64,000 nucleotides of DNA from Cryptosporidium bovis (lineage: Eukaryota; Apicomplexa; Conoidasida; Eucoccidiorida; Cryptosporidiidae), in NCBI GenBank assembly GCA_009768925.2, contig VHIT02000002.1, positions 646,451 to 710,450 of the forward strand. Direction: 5' to 3'. This document shows positions 1 to 9,715 of the stretch, piece by piece (position 1 is the first letter of the stretch; every line of letters starts with the position of its first letter). Below the pieces are notes generated by a model that was not told the origin of the DNA, ran no database searches, and saw only the letters and a program-made list of their open reading frames with translations. Both the position numbers and the translations under genes were made by a program.

Positions 1-774
1 TATTGTTGTTTTTCCCATTAGCATTGTTGTAAATGGGATTTTAGAGATTTCGAGCAACTCAATCATTAAATCAGTTTTTCGAGTTCTTAGAAATTCATAT
101 CCAACTATAAAAACTGGTTGTTTAGAATTTCTTATTAATTGTATGGCCTTTTTCATAAATGACTCAATCTCAGAGGAATTGCTCTGTCTTTCCTTGATTT
201 TCAATGGTTCTTTTGGCATGTTAATTAATTCATTAACCATATCTGCACATATGCAAATGTAAACAGGTCTCGATAGATGTTTGCATTTAATTAGTGCATT
301 GTCTATTAACTCTCCTGCAGTTTCCTTATCTGAAATCTTTACTGCCTCTACGGTTACTTGTTCGAACATTCTCAACGTTTTCGAGTAATCAAATATTGTG
401 TGGTGAAGTAAAGTTCCATTTTTATGGTGTTTAGTAATCGGGGCAGAACAAATATGAACTACAGGAACATCCTCTGCATAAGAGCCTGCGGCTGCATTTA
501 TTGCACTTAATTCACCTACAACAAAAGTGGTTGAAATAGCGCCAATTCCCTTTATTCTTGCATATGAATCTGCTGCGTAACCTGCATTTAATTCGTTACA
601 GGTACCAACATATTCAATATCGTTCTCCACAACAACATTCAAAAATGAGAGGGAATAATCACCAGGAACACCAAAGATATGGTCGCACCCCAATTCTTTC
701 AGTCTAATACAGAGGTACTTAGCTATATTTACCATCTCACTGGAATTTGAGTTTTCTGAATAATTCGAGTTCAT
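1..774 (-). CDS. PDC: Pyruvate decarboxylase, N-terminal part (runs off left edge)
   Basis: This is the first 258 codons of a thiamine-diphosphate-dependent 2-oxoacid decarboxylase; the rest lies beyond base 1. The reading frame is open from the ATG at 774 down to the edge. Visible family hallmarks are FGVPGDYSLSFLN (about residues 34-46), the cofactor-activating Glu in NELNAGYAADSYAR (Glu61) and the paired catalytic histidines in LLHHTIFDY (His124-His125), which match the yeast and Zymomonas pyruvate decarboxylases. The enzyme converts pyruvate to acetaldehyde plus CO2, the step before ethanol formation, and acts in the cytosol. Among apicomplexans it is typical of Cryptosporidium, which depends on glycolysis and fermentation. 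The C-terminal cofactor-binding GDG motif is not in the window. The alternative, an indolepyruvate decarboxylase, cannot be fully excluded from the N-terminus. Confidence 0.93.
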   Translation of the reverse strand, partial: MNSNYSENSNSSEMVNIAKYLCIRLKELGCDHIFGVPGDYSLSFLNVVVENDIEYVGTCNELNAGYAADSYARIKGIGAISTTFVVGELSAINAAAGSYAEDVPVVHICSAPITKHHKNGTLLHHTIFDYSKTLRMFEQVTVEAVKISDKETAGELIDNALIKCKHLSRPVYICICADMVNELINMPKEPLKIKERQSNSSEIESFMKKAIQLIRNSKQPVFIVGYEFLRTRKTDLMIELLEISKIPFTTMLMGKTTI

Positions 775-988
775 TCTTGAATCCGTTAAATAGTTTATTT
801 ATAGAGTGGTTTATTAGTCCAATAACTATTGCTTTTCTCCAACAAATTTTCGATATTTTGATTTTAATGACTTAATTTTTTTTTTTAATTTCAACTCTCA
901 TTGAATTTACATGGCATGATAATTTACATGCATGCAGAAAAGTTAACATTTAGCATGTATTGGAAAATCAAATACTTCTAAGAAATAC

Positions 989-2188
989 CTATTTTAGTGC
1001 TAGTTTACTATATTCAAGTTTTAACTGTTCAAATAAAATTAAATTTTCCTTGACCTTTCTAAGCACCCACGTTAATATAGAATCTAGAATAGACATAACC
1101 GAATATATCCCTCCAACAATTGCACAGAAAGATGTGACCAAGTGTGTAAGAGGAATTGATTGATGTATTCTTCTAAGGACAAATGGCTGAAAGTCATAAA
1201 CGAAAAATACTCCCGGAAGTCCTGATAATTCACCTTTGCTTACATAAACTTCTTTTTCTTTTTCGGAGTATGTATATTGATTTCCGGAGAAACTCTCCCT
1301 TCCATCTCCCACGATGTACTCTGTTGGAACTAATTTAATGTAGTAATGAAACATTTTAGTGCCTTTCTTTACCACCTTTTCAACTTTATCTAGTGGTGAA
1401 CTGACGAATGGAATTTTATCAGTACCAAAAGTCAGTTCGTTAATTACATGGCTAGTGTTGAAGCCCCGAGAAATGTCATTCATATTAAATTCGTGAACAT
1501 GTTTTCCATTTTTAACCGTTGCAGTTCCAAGAGCTACGTGAAAGTTTCCAGATACCTTGTTTACTTGAATCTTTCCAACTATCCTACAACCTATTTTATC
1601 TAAACACTGAGGTGATTTGTCAACAATTTCAAGATATGACCACCCCCTTTCTCTATATGCAGATTTTAACTTGTCGCAAGTATTACAACATCTATATTCG
1701 TTTGATTCTGCACCATAGCAACTTAAACACACATTTTTATTACCTTCTTCAAATGAGGGACTAGGAACCTCGTCACCGTTTATGTTAATGTGTATTTTTT
1801 TCAGTTCGCCTTTCGCATCTACTTGATTTTCACCAACATTGTCAACTGTATCAAGAGATATTTCTTCACATCTTAGACTCGGGAATAAAATGTCCATTTT
1901 GATATCAAGTTTATTATTTAGGTTGTTATCTACATTAATATTATCGATTTTCTCTCCAAGATAGTATTTTCGTATTTCATTTAATATCAATATAAGAACA
2001 ATTACATATAACAAAAAAGATATTATACTCTTGCTTGTTGACTTTACACAATAATCATCATGAATTTTCCCATATATATCAATATTTTTGACATGTGTCT
2101 GTAGTTTCTCATTTGCTTTTGTAAGTGTTCCAACAAAAACACTACTTCTTCTCCTAAAGCTAGGTAAATGATCAAACTCAGCATTCAT
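989..2188 (-). CDS. ERGIC3/Erv46-type ER-Golgi cargo receptor
   Basis: This 399-residue protein has the ERGIC/Erv41-Erv46 architecture: a short cytosolic N-terminus, one membrane segment near residues 54-71, a long lumenal domain, a second membrane segment near 347-368 and a cytosolic tail of about 30 residues. The lumenal Cys motifs CLSCYGAE and CCNTC are diagnostic of the Erv46/ERGIC3 branch and are absent from Erv41. Further family motifs are GNFHVALG, HVHEFNMNDISRGF and the pre-TM2 segment LPGVFFVYDFQPF. In other eukaryotes it cycles between ER and Golgi and, with Erv41, retrieves or exports cargo. Its start region faces the LisH gene across a shared divergent promoter of about 280 bp. 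I saw no Erv41 partner in the window. Confidence 0.9.
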   Translation of the reverse strand: MNAEFDHLPSFRRRSSVFVGTLTKANEKLQTHVKNIDIYGKIHDDYCVKSTSKSIISFLLYVIVLILILNEIRKYYLGEKIDNINVDNNLNNKLDIKMDILFPSLRCEEISLDTVDNVGENQVDAKGELKKIHININGDEVPSPSFEEGNKNVCLSCYGAESNEYRCCNTCDKLKSAYRERGWSYLEIVDKSPQCLDKIGCRIVGKIQVNKVSGNFHVALGTATVKNGKHVHEFNMNDISRGFNTSHVINELTFGTDKIPFVSSPLDKVEKVVKKGTKMFHYYIKLVPTEYIVGDGRESFSGNQYTYSEKEKEVYVSKGELSGLPGVFFVYDFQPFVLRRIHQSIPLTHLVTSFCAIVGGIYSVMSILDSILTWVLRKVKENLILFEQLKLEYSKLALK

Positions 2189-2466
2189 ACTTGATTTTAC
2201 TATTTAAATAGTGAGGAAATTTCTGTTAAATCATTGAATCTATTAATAGTAAACTTTTTTCCCGGATTTTAATAATAGTTTGTGTTTTGCCACTCAACAC
2301 ACTTGCACTTAGGCGCGTAATCACATGTACTAACATAGAAAAGGATTTTTAGTATTGTAAAATAGGTTTTGGCCCTAATTTTCTAAAAGTTATATTATCT
2401 TGTATTGGAGGTTAAATTGCTATGCCATACTTTTATTTTTTTAATTAATTATAGATCCACACAAAC

Positions 2467-3039
2467 ATGTTAAAACAAGGTGATGACGATTATATAGAAG
2501 AGATTATCTATGAAAAGTTTATTGAAGATGAAAAACTAATTCAGTTCATTAAAAAATCACTTAGAATACACCTTACCAATCATTTGAAAAATGATTCTTT
2601 AAATAATATAAGTTCTAACATGAAATGTGATGCTAGTAAAACGCTTATTCTGAGAATGATTCGTGAGTTCTTAAAATGCCATGGTCTCCTGAACACTCTG
2701 GAAGTACTAGAAACAGAATGTGGCGATATCTTATATGATAACAACATTGAATTCAATGATATAATGAAAGAATCGGAGAATTTGGATTTAACCATGGATC
2801 ATAAAACAAACTTGGAAAAGCTACTTCATTGCGCAGTATACTATAAAAAAAACACCGAAATAGATGAAATCACCAACTCGGCATTGGTTGAAGCAAGTTC
2901 TTGTATCGAGTCTATGCAGGAAGAAATTAAAAATTTACATCATAATTATTTAGAGCAGGTTAATGCAACGAGAGAAATAATGGAAGAAAAGGTCAGAGAA
3001 ATTGAGAAGTTTTATATGAAATCAATTGAATATAGTTGA
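2467..3039 (+). CDS. LisH-domain coiled-coil protein, FOPNL/CEP20-like
   Basis: The protein is 190 residues long. Residues about 57-85 form a LisH motif (LILRMIREFLKCHGLLNTLE, then VLETECG), the helical dimerisation element of FOP/OFD1/CEP20-type centrosomal proteins. It is preceded by a segment (IKKSLRIHLTNHL) like the one before LisH in those proteins. The C-terminal third (about 140-185) is charged and probably coiled-coil. CEP20-like proteins work at centrioles or basal bodies; in an organism without motile cilia, a centrosome or spindle-pole role is the reasonable guess. The LisH call is seen directly. The FOPNL assignment is inferred from the order of segments and the small size. Other short LisH proteins remain possible. 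Confidence 0.65.
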   Translation: MLKQGDDDYIEEIIYEKFIEDEKLIQFIKKSLRIHLTNHLKNDSLNNISSNMKCDASKTLILRMIREFLKCHGLLNTLEVLETECGDILYDNNIEFNDIMKESENLDLTMDHKTNLEKLLHCAVYYKKNTEIDEITNSALVEASSCIESMQEEIKNLHHNYLEQVNATREIMEEKVREIEKFYMKSIEYS

Positions 3040-3830
3040 ATTATATTTTCAATTAACTATTTGTGTGAATTGCATATATTTATCTTCGCAATTTTTTTCA
3101 TGTTTTATGATGTTCTATCTCATAAGTCTCCCTAGTTTTTTTTATATTTAAATGTGAGCGTCTTAATTTTTAGAACTACATTACAAACCGATATTTATGT
3201 TTTTCTACTCTCTGAAACTACTAAATTTTCATTTCATTTGAAATTGCGGCCCAAGATTCCTAATGTGCGGATTCAACATTAAGTTATATATAATCGACGG
3301 CAAAATAATTAAAAAAATAGGGGATATTTCCCTATATGCCTTATCAAGTCTTCAAATAAATTAGATAAATATATATGAAAACAAGAATAAATGATACTTA
3401 GGAATAAGACTGATAAATTGTTCCCACTGGGAATCGGCAATTTTAGTGATAAAGTTTCCATATAATAAGTCAAATCGTGTTGTATCTACTTGTGATATCG
3501 AGACATCATGAAATAAGGCTGTTATCGATTTATGCAAAAACTGGGAAAAAAGTGTTGTAAGATCTATCTATTTTGTTGAAATAAATTCCGTATTTTTTTT
3601 AAAACATTAGTAGTAAATAAACCAAAAAAGACACAAAGGTAAAAGCAAATGAACAAAGTTTTACATGTAATATCAATCGTCAATATATTCGCACATCTAT
3701 TCATAGAACAAACGTGAGTGATCACTTTTATTATATAAAAAAACGGTGATATGTTGTTACTTTGTAAGTTAATAATTGCTTTTATAATTATGCCAAAATT
3801 TTGGAATATTGAGATGGTATGAATAAAAAG
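3040..3830. other. Intergenic region
   Basis: AT-rich spacer of about 790 bp between the LisH gene and the small two-exon gene on the opposite strand. It has many short homopolymer runs and two small inverted repeats, ATAGGG...CCCTAT near 3319 and TTCCCACTGGGAA at 3421-3433. A 22-codon plus-strand open stretch from 3650 begins like a signal peptide but ends at once. I see no supportable gene. Confidence 0.6.
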
Positions 3831-4142
3831 TCATATTTTTCTGACATGTGATATAAAATCAACAGAACAGTGCATATATTCTCTAAAATGATTATCATCT
3901 GCAGCTTCAAGTGATATATATTTCGTTTTTACGCTATTTAAAATTTTCCCAATATTTTCACTCGGGTATGTTATTTTGTTTTTGGTTAAAAAAGGTAGAA
4001 TTTCGTTTTTCCTATAAAAAATGGAATCAAAATGTAGCAATAGGTCTTCAAGTTCTCGACATATACTAAGTATATATGTAAATTAGTAGGAAATTTGCCC
4101 TATCTATGCAGGTATTGATTCAACTCACGGTTCGTGAGACAT
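3831..4142 (-). CDS. Small two-exon gene, 82-residue protein of unknown function
   Basis: Exon 1 is 4142-4129 (14 nt, MSHEP) and exon 2 is 4065-3831. The 63-bp intron (4128-4066) has a consensus donor GTGAGT and an acceptor CTTAG. The phases agree (14 + 235 nt = 83 codons including the stop). Exon 2 alone lacks an ATG, so an intronless ORF scan truncates it. The protein is charged and probably all helical, beginning MSHEPICRELEDLLLHFDSI; a middle part, ITYPSENIGKILNSVKTKYI, looks like ordered helical protein. There is no signal peptide and no membrane segment. It resembles a small subunit of a complex, but I do not recognise the family. The gene model is based on splice signals and phase. Function is unknown. 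Confidence 0.6.
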
Positions 4143-5358
4143 TAAATCAGAAATATTCTCAATAAGAACATAGATTTTTATGGTATAAGTCACTATTGAA
4201 GCATAAAAAATCATTGAATTAAATTAGTCTCCTTTAGTAGTTAATTTTACTATTTTTTTCCATAGACCGATACACGTATTACGGAAACTTTCTATTTAAC
4301 AAATTCTAATTGTTTCTTGTAGTTTTAAGGCTACTAAGTCAATAGCCCTGTGCAGAAAAAATAAATGACATTTATTTCGTCACCTAACTTATTCATAATC
4401 ATGCTAAGAATTTGTTCTATTCTCTGAGGAATAATTGAAATGGTGAAACCTCACAGGAAAATGATTTGTGGATGCTCCACAAATAATTAAGTGATACATA
4501 CTGTTTCAATTGTTAACTCAGAGCTGTATTAATTAGAAATAATTACAATTATGACCGGAATATTTGATATCTTACACCAGTTTATGCACTATCTTTTATT
4601 CTACCTATGTCACCAAAATCACCAGAAACCTCAAATTCAAACGGTAATGGATGGACAAATCAACACAAAGTAAATGATACTAAATACATCAGTTGTTAAA
4701 AATGTATATCAGTATGTTGGGTGAATTACTTGAATCATTTGTAATGGGTGCATTCGTATTATCAAGTGGTAAGATTGAAATTAGAAAAATACTTTTAAAA
4801 ATTCCCATAGGGAAAGATAATAGTGTGGGGGGCTTTATATTACATAAAAATATATCATCAATGAATACCAAAACAAGTCAAACGAACAAGGCTTCGAGTG
4901 CAAACATCAAAATTGTTAGTTGGCGTAAGCTCCGAATTTAGAAGGATTGATAAAAATTGGGGCGCCAAAGAAGCCAAAATATGAGGGTGGCCGTTGTTAA
5001 GTAATCCTATTGGCATGCTTTAAATGAATCCATAATTTAATATAGCGGTATCACTTCGGTTTTTACTTGCATAATAACAGTGAATAGCACAATATTGGTC
5101 AAACTATAAGATACAACAATATAGTTCGCTAAATATTCAACTTGTTTTAATTAATTAGCATAATTTATCCAAACCTTTATCGAGGGATTATAGTACGAAC
5201 ATATTTTCAATATGTGCATCTACGATAAATATAATGTATTTCCATATGAAAGTTAATTTGTTAGTATATATTGTTGGCTCTTTTTTATTTTGTTCTTCAG
5301 TTTTTTGAAAGTTTTACAACTTTAGTGCTAATGCGTCCAATTGACAAATTAACAGAAG
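4143..5358. other. Intergenic region with a doubtful ORF
   Basis: About 1.2 kb, mostly AT-rich. It contains an E2F-like GGGGCGCCAAA at 4959-4969, a GCATGC (AP2-type core) near 5014 and a weak gene candidate at 4551-4941, listed separately. An 11-codon upstream ORF at 5331-5366 overlaps the next gene's ATG in another frame. Confidence 0.5.
4551..4941 (+). CDS. Doubtful two-exon ORF
   Basis: An ATG at 4551 opens 31 codons with a hydrophobic start (MTGIFDILHQFMHYLLFYLC). A possible donor GTAATG at 4644 and acceptor ATACATCAG at 4692 would join it in phase 0 to the 82-codon open frame at 4693-4941, giving 113 residues. The 49-bp intron size matches other introns here. However, the protein resembles nothing I know and the second exon has weak coding character (Ser/Thr/Asn/Lys-rich tail). 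It may be chance. Confidence 0.2.
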
Positions 5359-6438
5359 ATGAGTAAAAAAATTGAGAGGGAGTACTATTCTTTATTCTCG
5401 TCAAAAACATTAAAATTGATATTTGTGCAGGTTTCAATGATGTTCTTTATGTCCATGTTCATCCTTATTGGTGTTTCCCTTCATGTTGTGAAACTGCGCA
5501 AGATACACCCTGAAGAATATAAAAATTACTTTTACTTGAGTGGAGAGGACGAAACAATATTTCAGGAATTGAAGAAAGTAGAGGATTCAATGAAACAAAT
5601 ATCGTTCTTCAGGGAGCTGTGGAACTACAACGATTCAAGTATTTATTACAATTCAACCATTTCAAATAAGATTATTGTTTGTGGTGGAACGCATAAACGT
5701 GGTACCTACTGGTCAACAGACACCATAAGCACAATACAAAAGGTAATATACTCTACACTTGGGGATCATGCATTAATTAAATTTAAAAGAGGACTAGTTT
5801 TTGCAATTAACAATTTTCACGAAAAAGATGAAAAAGGTAAAGAAGTTATGCATCAAAAAGGTGGTGCAGAAAGCAGCAAATTTCTACTTAATTTGTTTTT
5901 GGCTTCCGGGGGTTACGTATCACCATGCTACATGTTTGGAAAAAGAATATATTCTTATGTTCTAGGGAAGAATTCAGGTATATGGGGTTATCTAGCAGTA
6001 ATATTACCATGGTTTTTTTCTCTGTCATCACCACAACCAATGATGCTAATTCACTTCCCCAGACTGTTAGTTTACATCGCCATTTCGATATATAGAAGAA
6101 TATTTCTCCATGTAATTATTAGTGGCGCAGAAAAGAGGGTTTCCTTCTTTGATTTTTCAGACCATATTGTCTTGTATTCAATGTATATTTTGATTATTTC
6201 AGTTGAATGGTGCGCAGCATGCAATAACATTAAAAATAGATTTATATTGGCATTTGTTCGTGGTTATTTTCTTTCAATATTGGGAATAATTTCATATAGC
6301 AGCTTTTTCACTGCTCTGTATTTTCACTTTCCACTTGAAATATTTGTTGGATTTGTAGTTGGATGCGTGGGATTATTTGCCGTTTTTTGGAGTTTCGTCT
6401 TCTTAAAATACATTGAATTATCAAATATAGGTCTTTAG
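5359..6438 (+). CDS. FIT-family-like (fat storage-inducing) ER membrane protein
   Basis: This 359-residue multi-pass membrane protein has one N-terminal membrane helix (about 18-43), a soluble segment, then several helices from about 208 to the end. The C-terminal half carries two His-containing patches placed as in FIT/FITM2 proteins: FFDFSDHIVLY (His269), followed by a helix ending in SVEW, and TALYFHFPLEIFVGFVVG (His323). In known FIT proteins these two histidines belong to the lipid-phosphatase-like active site that cleaves acyl-CoA at the ER and supports lipid-droplet budding. The match rests on motif pattern and spacing, not overall identity. The region from 100 to 200 (CGGTHKRGTYWS) is not typical. 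An unrelated apicomplexan membrane protein is the alternative. A short overlapping upstream ORF precedes the start. Confidence 0.5.
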   Translation: MSKKIEREYYSLFSSKTLKLIFVQVSMMFFMSMFILIGVSLHVVKLRKIHPEEYKNYFYLSGEDETIFQELKKVEDSMKQISFFRELWNYNDSSIYYNSTISNKIIVCGGTHKRGTYWSTDTISTIQKVIYSTLGDHALIKFKRGLVFAINNFHEKDEKGKEVMHQKGGAESSKFLLNLFLASGGYVSPCYMFGKRIYSYVLGKNSGIWGYLAVILPWFFSLSSPQPMMLIHFPRLLVYIAISIYRRIFLHVIISGAEKRVSFFDFSDHIVLYSMYILIISVEWCAACNNIKNRFILAFVRGYFLSILGIISYSSFFTALYFHFPLEIFVGFVVGCVGLFAVFWSFVFLKYIELSNIGL

Positions 6439-6730
6439 TCACGAACTATTAACAGTTGGTGTTACTCTACCTCCGACAATTAGCAGAACTCATGACTGTT
6501 TCCTTACAAATGTTTAGTAAAGCATGGATTATCTGAGGATACTACATTTAAAATATTTTTCATTGTCTCATTATTGTTATTCTATCTCTATTAAGCCTCT
6601 ATTTTCCCTGCTCTTTCTGGTTATTGTTGGTATTAAAACCAATAAAGTTTTTCACCATATGCGGTAAACCCCACACAACAATCGTAATTTTTTTTTTTTT
6701 TCATTAGAACTTGGAGTTGATTTTTTCCAT

Positions 6731-7306
6731 ATGAGCTTGTTAGAAACAACAAGTATTCATGACACTATTGTGAGGGTTTTGGAGGAGACAGAAAACATCT
6801 TAGATGAGGAATTAAGAAATTTGGATAATATAAAAAACGATGAAAACGAGCTTAACCAAATTAGAAGAAGGAGAATAGAAGAGATGAAAAAAGCTCAGGA
6901 ATTGAAGAAGAAATATAAATCTATGGGACATGGAAAGTACGACATTATAACTGATGAAAGGGAGTTTTTCGATGTAATTAAAAGAAGTGAGAATGTAATA
7001 TGTCACTTTTTTAGACCAACTACTACGAGATGCGAAATATTCGATAATCATCTCAGCAAATTGGCTGAAAAACATTTGGAAGCGAGGTTTATAAAAATAA
7101 ATGCAGAAAAGGCACAGTTCATTTGCTCGAGTCTAAATATAAGAATCCTACCTACAATAGCCCTTATAAAAAATTCCATACTTATCCATAAAATAATAGG
7201 ATTTGAGGAGCTTTGTTCAAAAGACGACTTTACAACTTTGCAGCTAGAAGAATTGTTAGAAAAAAGAGGATCAATAAAAATAACAAGTAAATGTGAAGAG
7301 GAGTGA
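6731..7306 (+). CDS. TXNDC9/PLP3-type phosducin-like chaperonin cofactor
   Basis: The protein is 191 residues long, with an N-terminal charged helix (RRRRIEEMKKAQELKKKYKS, near 45-64) followed by GHGKYDIITDEREFFDVIK and a thioredoxin fold to about residue 185. The usual redox CxxC is replaced: the equivalent site reads CHFFRPTTTRCEIFD, as in TXNDC9 (ATP-binding protein-associated with CCT). Family members bind the cytosolic chaperonin TRiC/CCT and modulate folding of tubulin and actin. The next gene downstream on the same strand encodes CCT subunit epsilon, so partner and client lie side by side, about 300 bp apart. The first ATG of the frame is used; it sits just after a poly-T tract. Confidence 0.88.
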   Translation: MSLLETTSIHDTIVRVLEETENILDEELRNLDNIKNDENELNQIRRRRIEEMKKAQELKKKYKSMGHGKYDIITDEREFFDVIKRSENVICHFFRPTTTRCEIFDNHLSKLAEKHLEARFIKINAEKAQFICSSLNIRILPTIALIKNSILIHKIIGFEELCSKDDFTTLQLEELLEKRGSIKITSKCEEE

Positions 7307-7603
7307 CAGTTCAAATAGAAGCGATTAATGCGTTCATTTAATCCAAGACAATTGAATATTTAAAGTATGCCAGCCTTCCGAGTGAAACATGATATTGAAA
7401 AACTCTAAAATTGAGGGAGTAGCTGTGTAAATTTTTTATTTTGCTTGTCAAAATACGGCGCAATAACAATCCCCCATAGACGTGACCCGTAATTTGACTT
7501 GTTGATTATTTTTGTTCATTTTGCGGTTAGCTGTTATTTAGGATAGACTTTCTCCAATTAAATTTGACGGAAAAACCTAGTATACTGTTATTTGAATCTA
7601 GAG

Positions 7604-8494
7604 ATGAATATTTCTGTGGATGAATATGGCAACCCCTTCATAATATTGAAGGAGCAGGAGCAAAAACAAAGATTGAAGGGAATCGATGCTCATAAATCAA
7701 ATATACTGGCTGCCAAGTCTGTCGCGGATATATTGAGAACTAGTTTGGGCCCAAAAGGCATGGATAAGATAGTTGTTAGTCCTGATGGTGAAGTTATTGT
7801 TACCAATGATGGAGCTACAATAATGGACAAAATGAATATAAACAATGAATGTGGAAAGCTCCTAGTAGAGTTATCGAAATCACAAGACGCTGAAATAGGT
7901 GATGGGACGACTGGAGTTGTTATCCTTGCAGGCGCATTACTGGAATGCTCAGTTAAACTACTCGAAAAGGGAATACATCCACTTAGAATCGCAAATGGCT
8001 TCGAGTATGCCTGTAGTATTGCATTAAGAAGACTAGAAGAGATCTCCTTGAAAAGTGAAGATATTCTTGAGAGTGGCAACGATCTGTTGCTTAGGTCTGC
8101 AATAACTGCTTTGGGTTCGAAGGTAGTTAGTAGTCAACAGGAACACTTCGCAAAAATTGCGGTGGATGCGGTATTGGCAGTTGCAGATATGGAGAGAAGG
8201 GACGTGAATTTCGATTTGATAAATATTCAAGGAAAACCAGGTGGGAGATTAGAGGAAAGCTGTGTTGTGAATGGGATAGTTTTGGATAAAGAGATGAGCC
8301 ACCCGCAGATGAGAAAGGAGATTAATGGAGCTAAGATAGCATTGCTAGCTTGTCCCTTTGAGCCACCAAAACCGAAGACTAAACACAAGATAGACATAAA
8401 AAATTCGGAAGACTATAACCTGCTATTTGAGACAGAACAGAAATATTTTAGGGATATGGTTGAAAAAGTCATTTCCTCTGGTGCAAATGTTGTC

Positions 8495-8530
<36 letters not shown>

Positions 8531-9217
8531 ATGCTTTCCCAGTCAAACTTGCCATCCATAAGATGGGTTGGTGGCGTAGAAATTGAATTAATAGCAATTG
8601 CAACGGGTGCGAATATTGTATCTAGATTTGAGGAACTATCTAGTTCTAAGTTGGGTAGCGCTACTGTTGTAAAGGAAGTAACTTCTGGAACTGAGAAAGA
8701 TAAATTGATATTCATTGAAGGATGTAGCAAATCGAAAGCAGTTACTGTACTTATCCGTGGTGGTAGTCAGATGGTCGTGGAAGAGGCAAAGAGATGCATT
8801 TATGATGCATTATGTGTTGTAAGGAATCTAATAAGAGATCCACGTGTTGTGCCTGGTGGAGGTGCGTCGGAAATTGCTTTGAGTATTGCTATTCAAGAAA
8901 AAGTCGGTTCTGTCTCTTCGGTAGAACAATTTGCCGTGGAGGCATTTGCAGATGCGCTACTTTCATTGCCCTATGCATTAGCTGACAATTGTGGGTTGGA
9001 TTCTGTGTCATTAGTTGGAGAAGCCATGCAAAAGCAAATTTCCACTAAAAAACATTCATTCGGGGTCGATTGCAATAGTCTCTGTGTGAGCGACATGAGA
9101 GACCAGAAAATATTTGAATCCCTTGCATCCAAACAACATCAACTCGCATTAGCAACGCAGGCGGTTAAAATGATTTTAAAAATAGATGATTTAATTAAAT
9201 CATCCGAACAGTTCTGA
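7604..9217 (+). CDS. CCT5: T-complex protein 1 subunit epsilon (CCT5)
   Basis: This 537-residue group II chaperonin subunit has SLGPKGMDK near residue 48, the nucleotide-binding GDGTTGVV near 105, a middle/apical region containing VISSGANVVICQWGFDDEA, VPGGGASE near 426 and the C-terminal equatorial domain. The N-terminus (MNISVDEYGNPFIILKEQ) and the phrase GIDAHKSNILAA are typical of the epsilon subunit. The open frame extends four codons upstream to a TTG, but the first ATG at 7604 fits the family's N-terminus. CCT5 forms one position in the eight-subunit cytosolic TRiC ring that folds actin, tubulin and WD40 proteins. The upstream neighbour is a TXNDC9-like CCT cofactor. Confidence 0.96.
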
Positions 9218-9715
9218 TTACAATTCTAGAAAATTTTGCATGGGTGTGAGGCACCATACATTTAATAGTCTTTCATATAGTTTAACTTATACTTTCTGTA
9301 TGTGAGGTTGTCTATATTGATAGGTAGATCATTGTGAATTTAATGCACCCACTGAGAACCCTATTGTTAGTTTGTTTCAGTTTTTACTTAGGTCTAGAAT
9401 TGGTGTGTATCTAGTCATTTACGTATTTAAATATTTCGAATGACTTTCATGTACACCCCGCCTCGGAAATGTACACAGTAACCGCCGTAATTGGTGGCAT
9501 GTCGGTCATTTTTAGATACCGTTTAGTCTAGTAAAGAGTGTATGTAAAAGGGAGACGTTTGTGATCTCATATTTAGTGATAAACTCGTTTCTATCAGGAT
9601 ATTATGCACTGAAGTATTATTTTCTTGGAATAATACCTCATATTTAGCAGTTTAGTGGTTCATTTTTGTGCAAAAGCAAAATATTTAACTATATTCGCGA
9701 GTGATACATCATTTA
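9218..9715. other. Intergenic region upstream of the CCCH gene
   Basis: About 500 bp. It holds a direct repeat ATGTACAC at 9449-9456 and 9469-9476, with the GC-rich CCCCGCCTCGG between and ACCGCCG just after; this stands out from the AT-rich background and may be a promoter element. No coding potential is evident. Confidence 0.55.

Noticed and set aside
960..1163. 67-codon plus-strand frame
   Set aside because: Starts at a non-ATG codon and lies opposite the ERGIC3 coding region, so it is a shadow.
3650..3715. Plus-strand open stretch beginning like a signal peptide and ending at a GTGAGT
   Set aside because: It stops after 22 codons, and I could not find a downstream exon in phase before the opposite-strand gene.
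7592..7603. Upstream extension of CCT5 from TTG
   Set aside because: A TTG start is unlikely in this organism, and the family N-terminus begins at the ATG at 7604.
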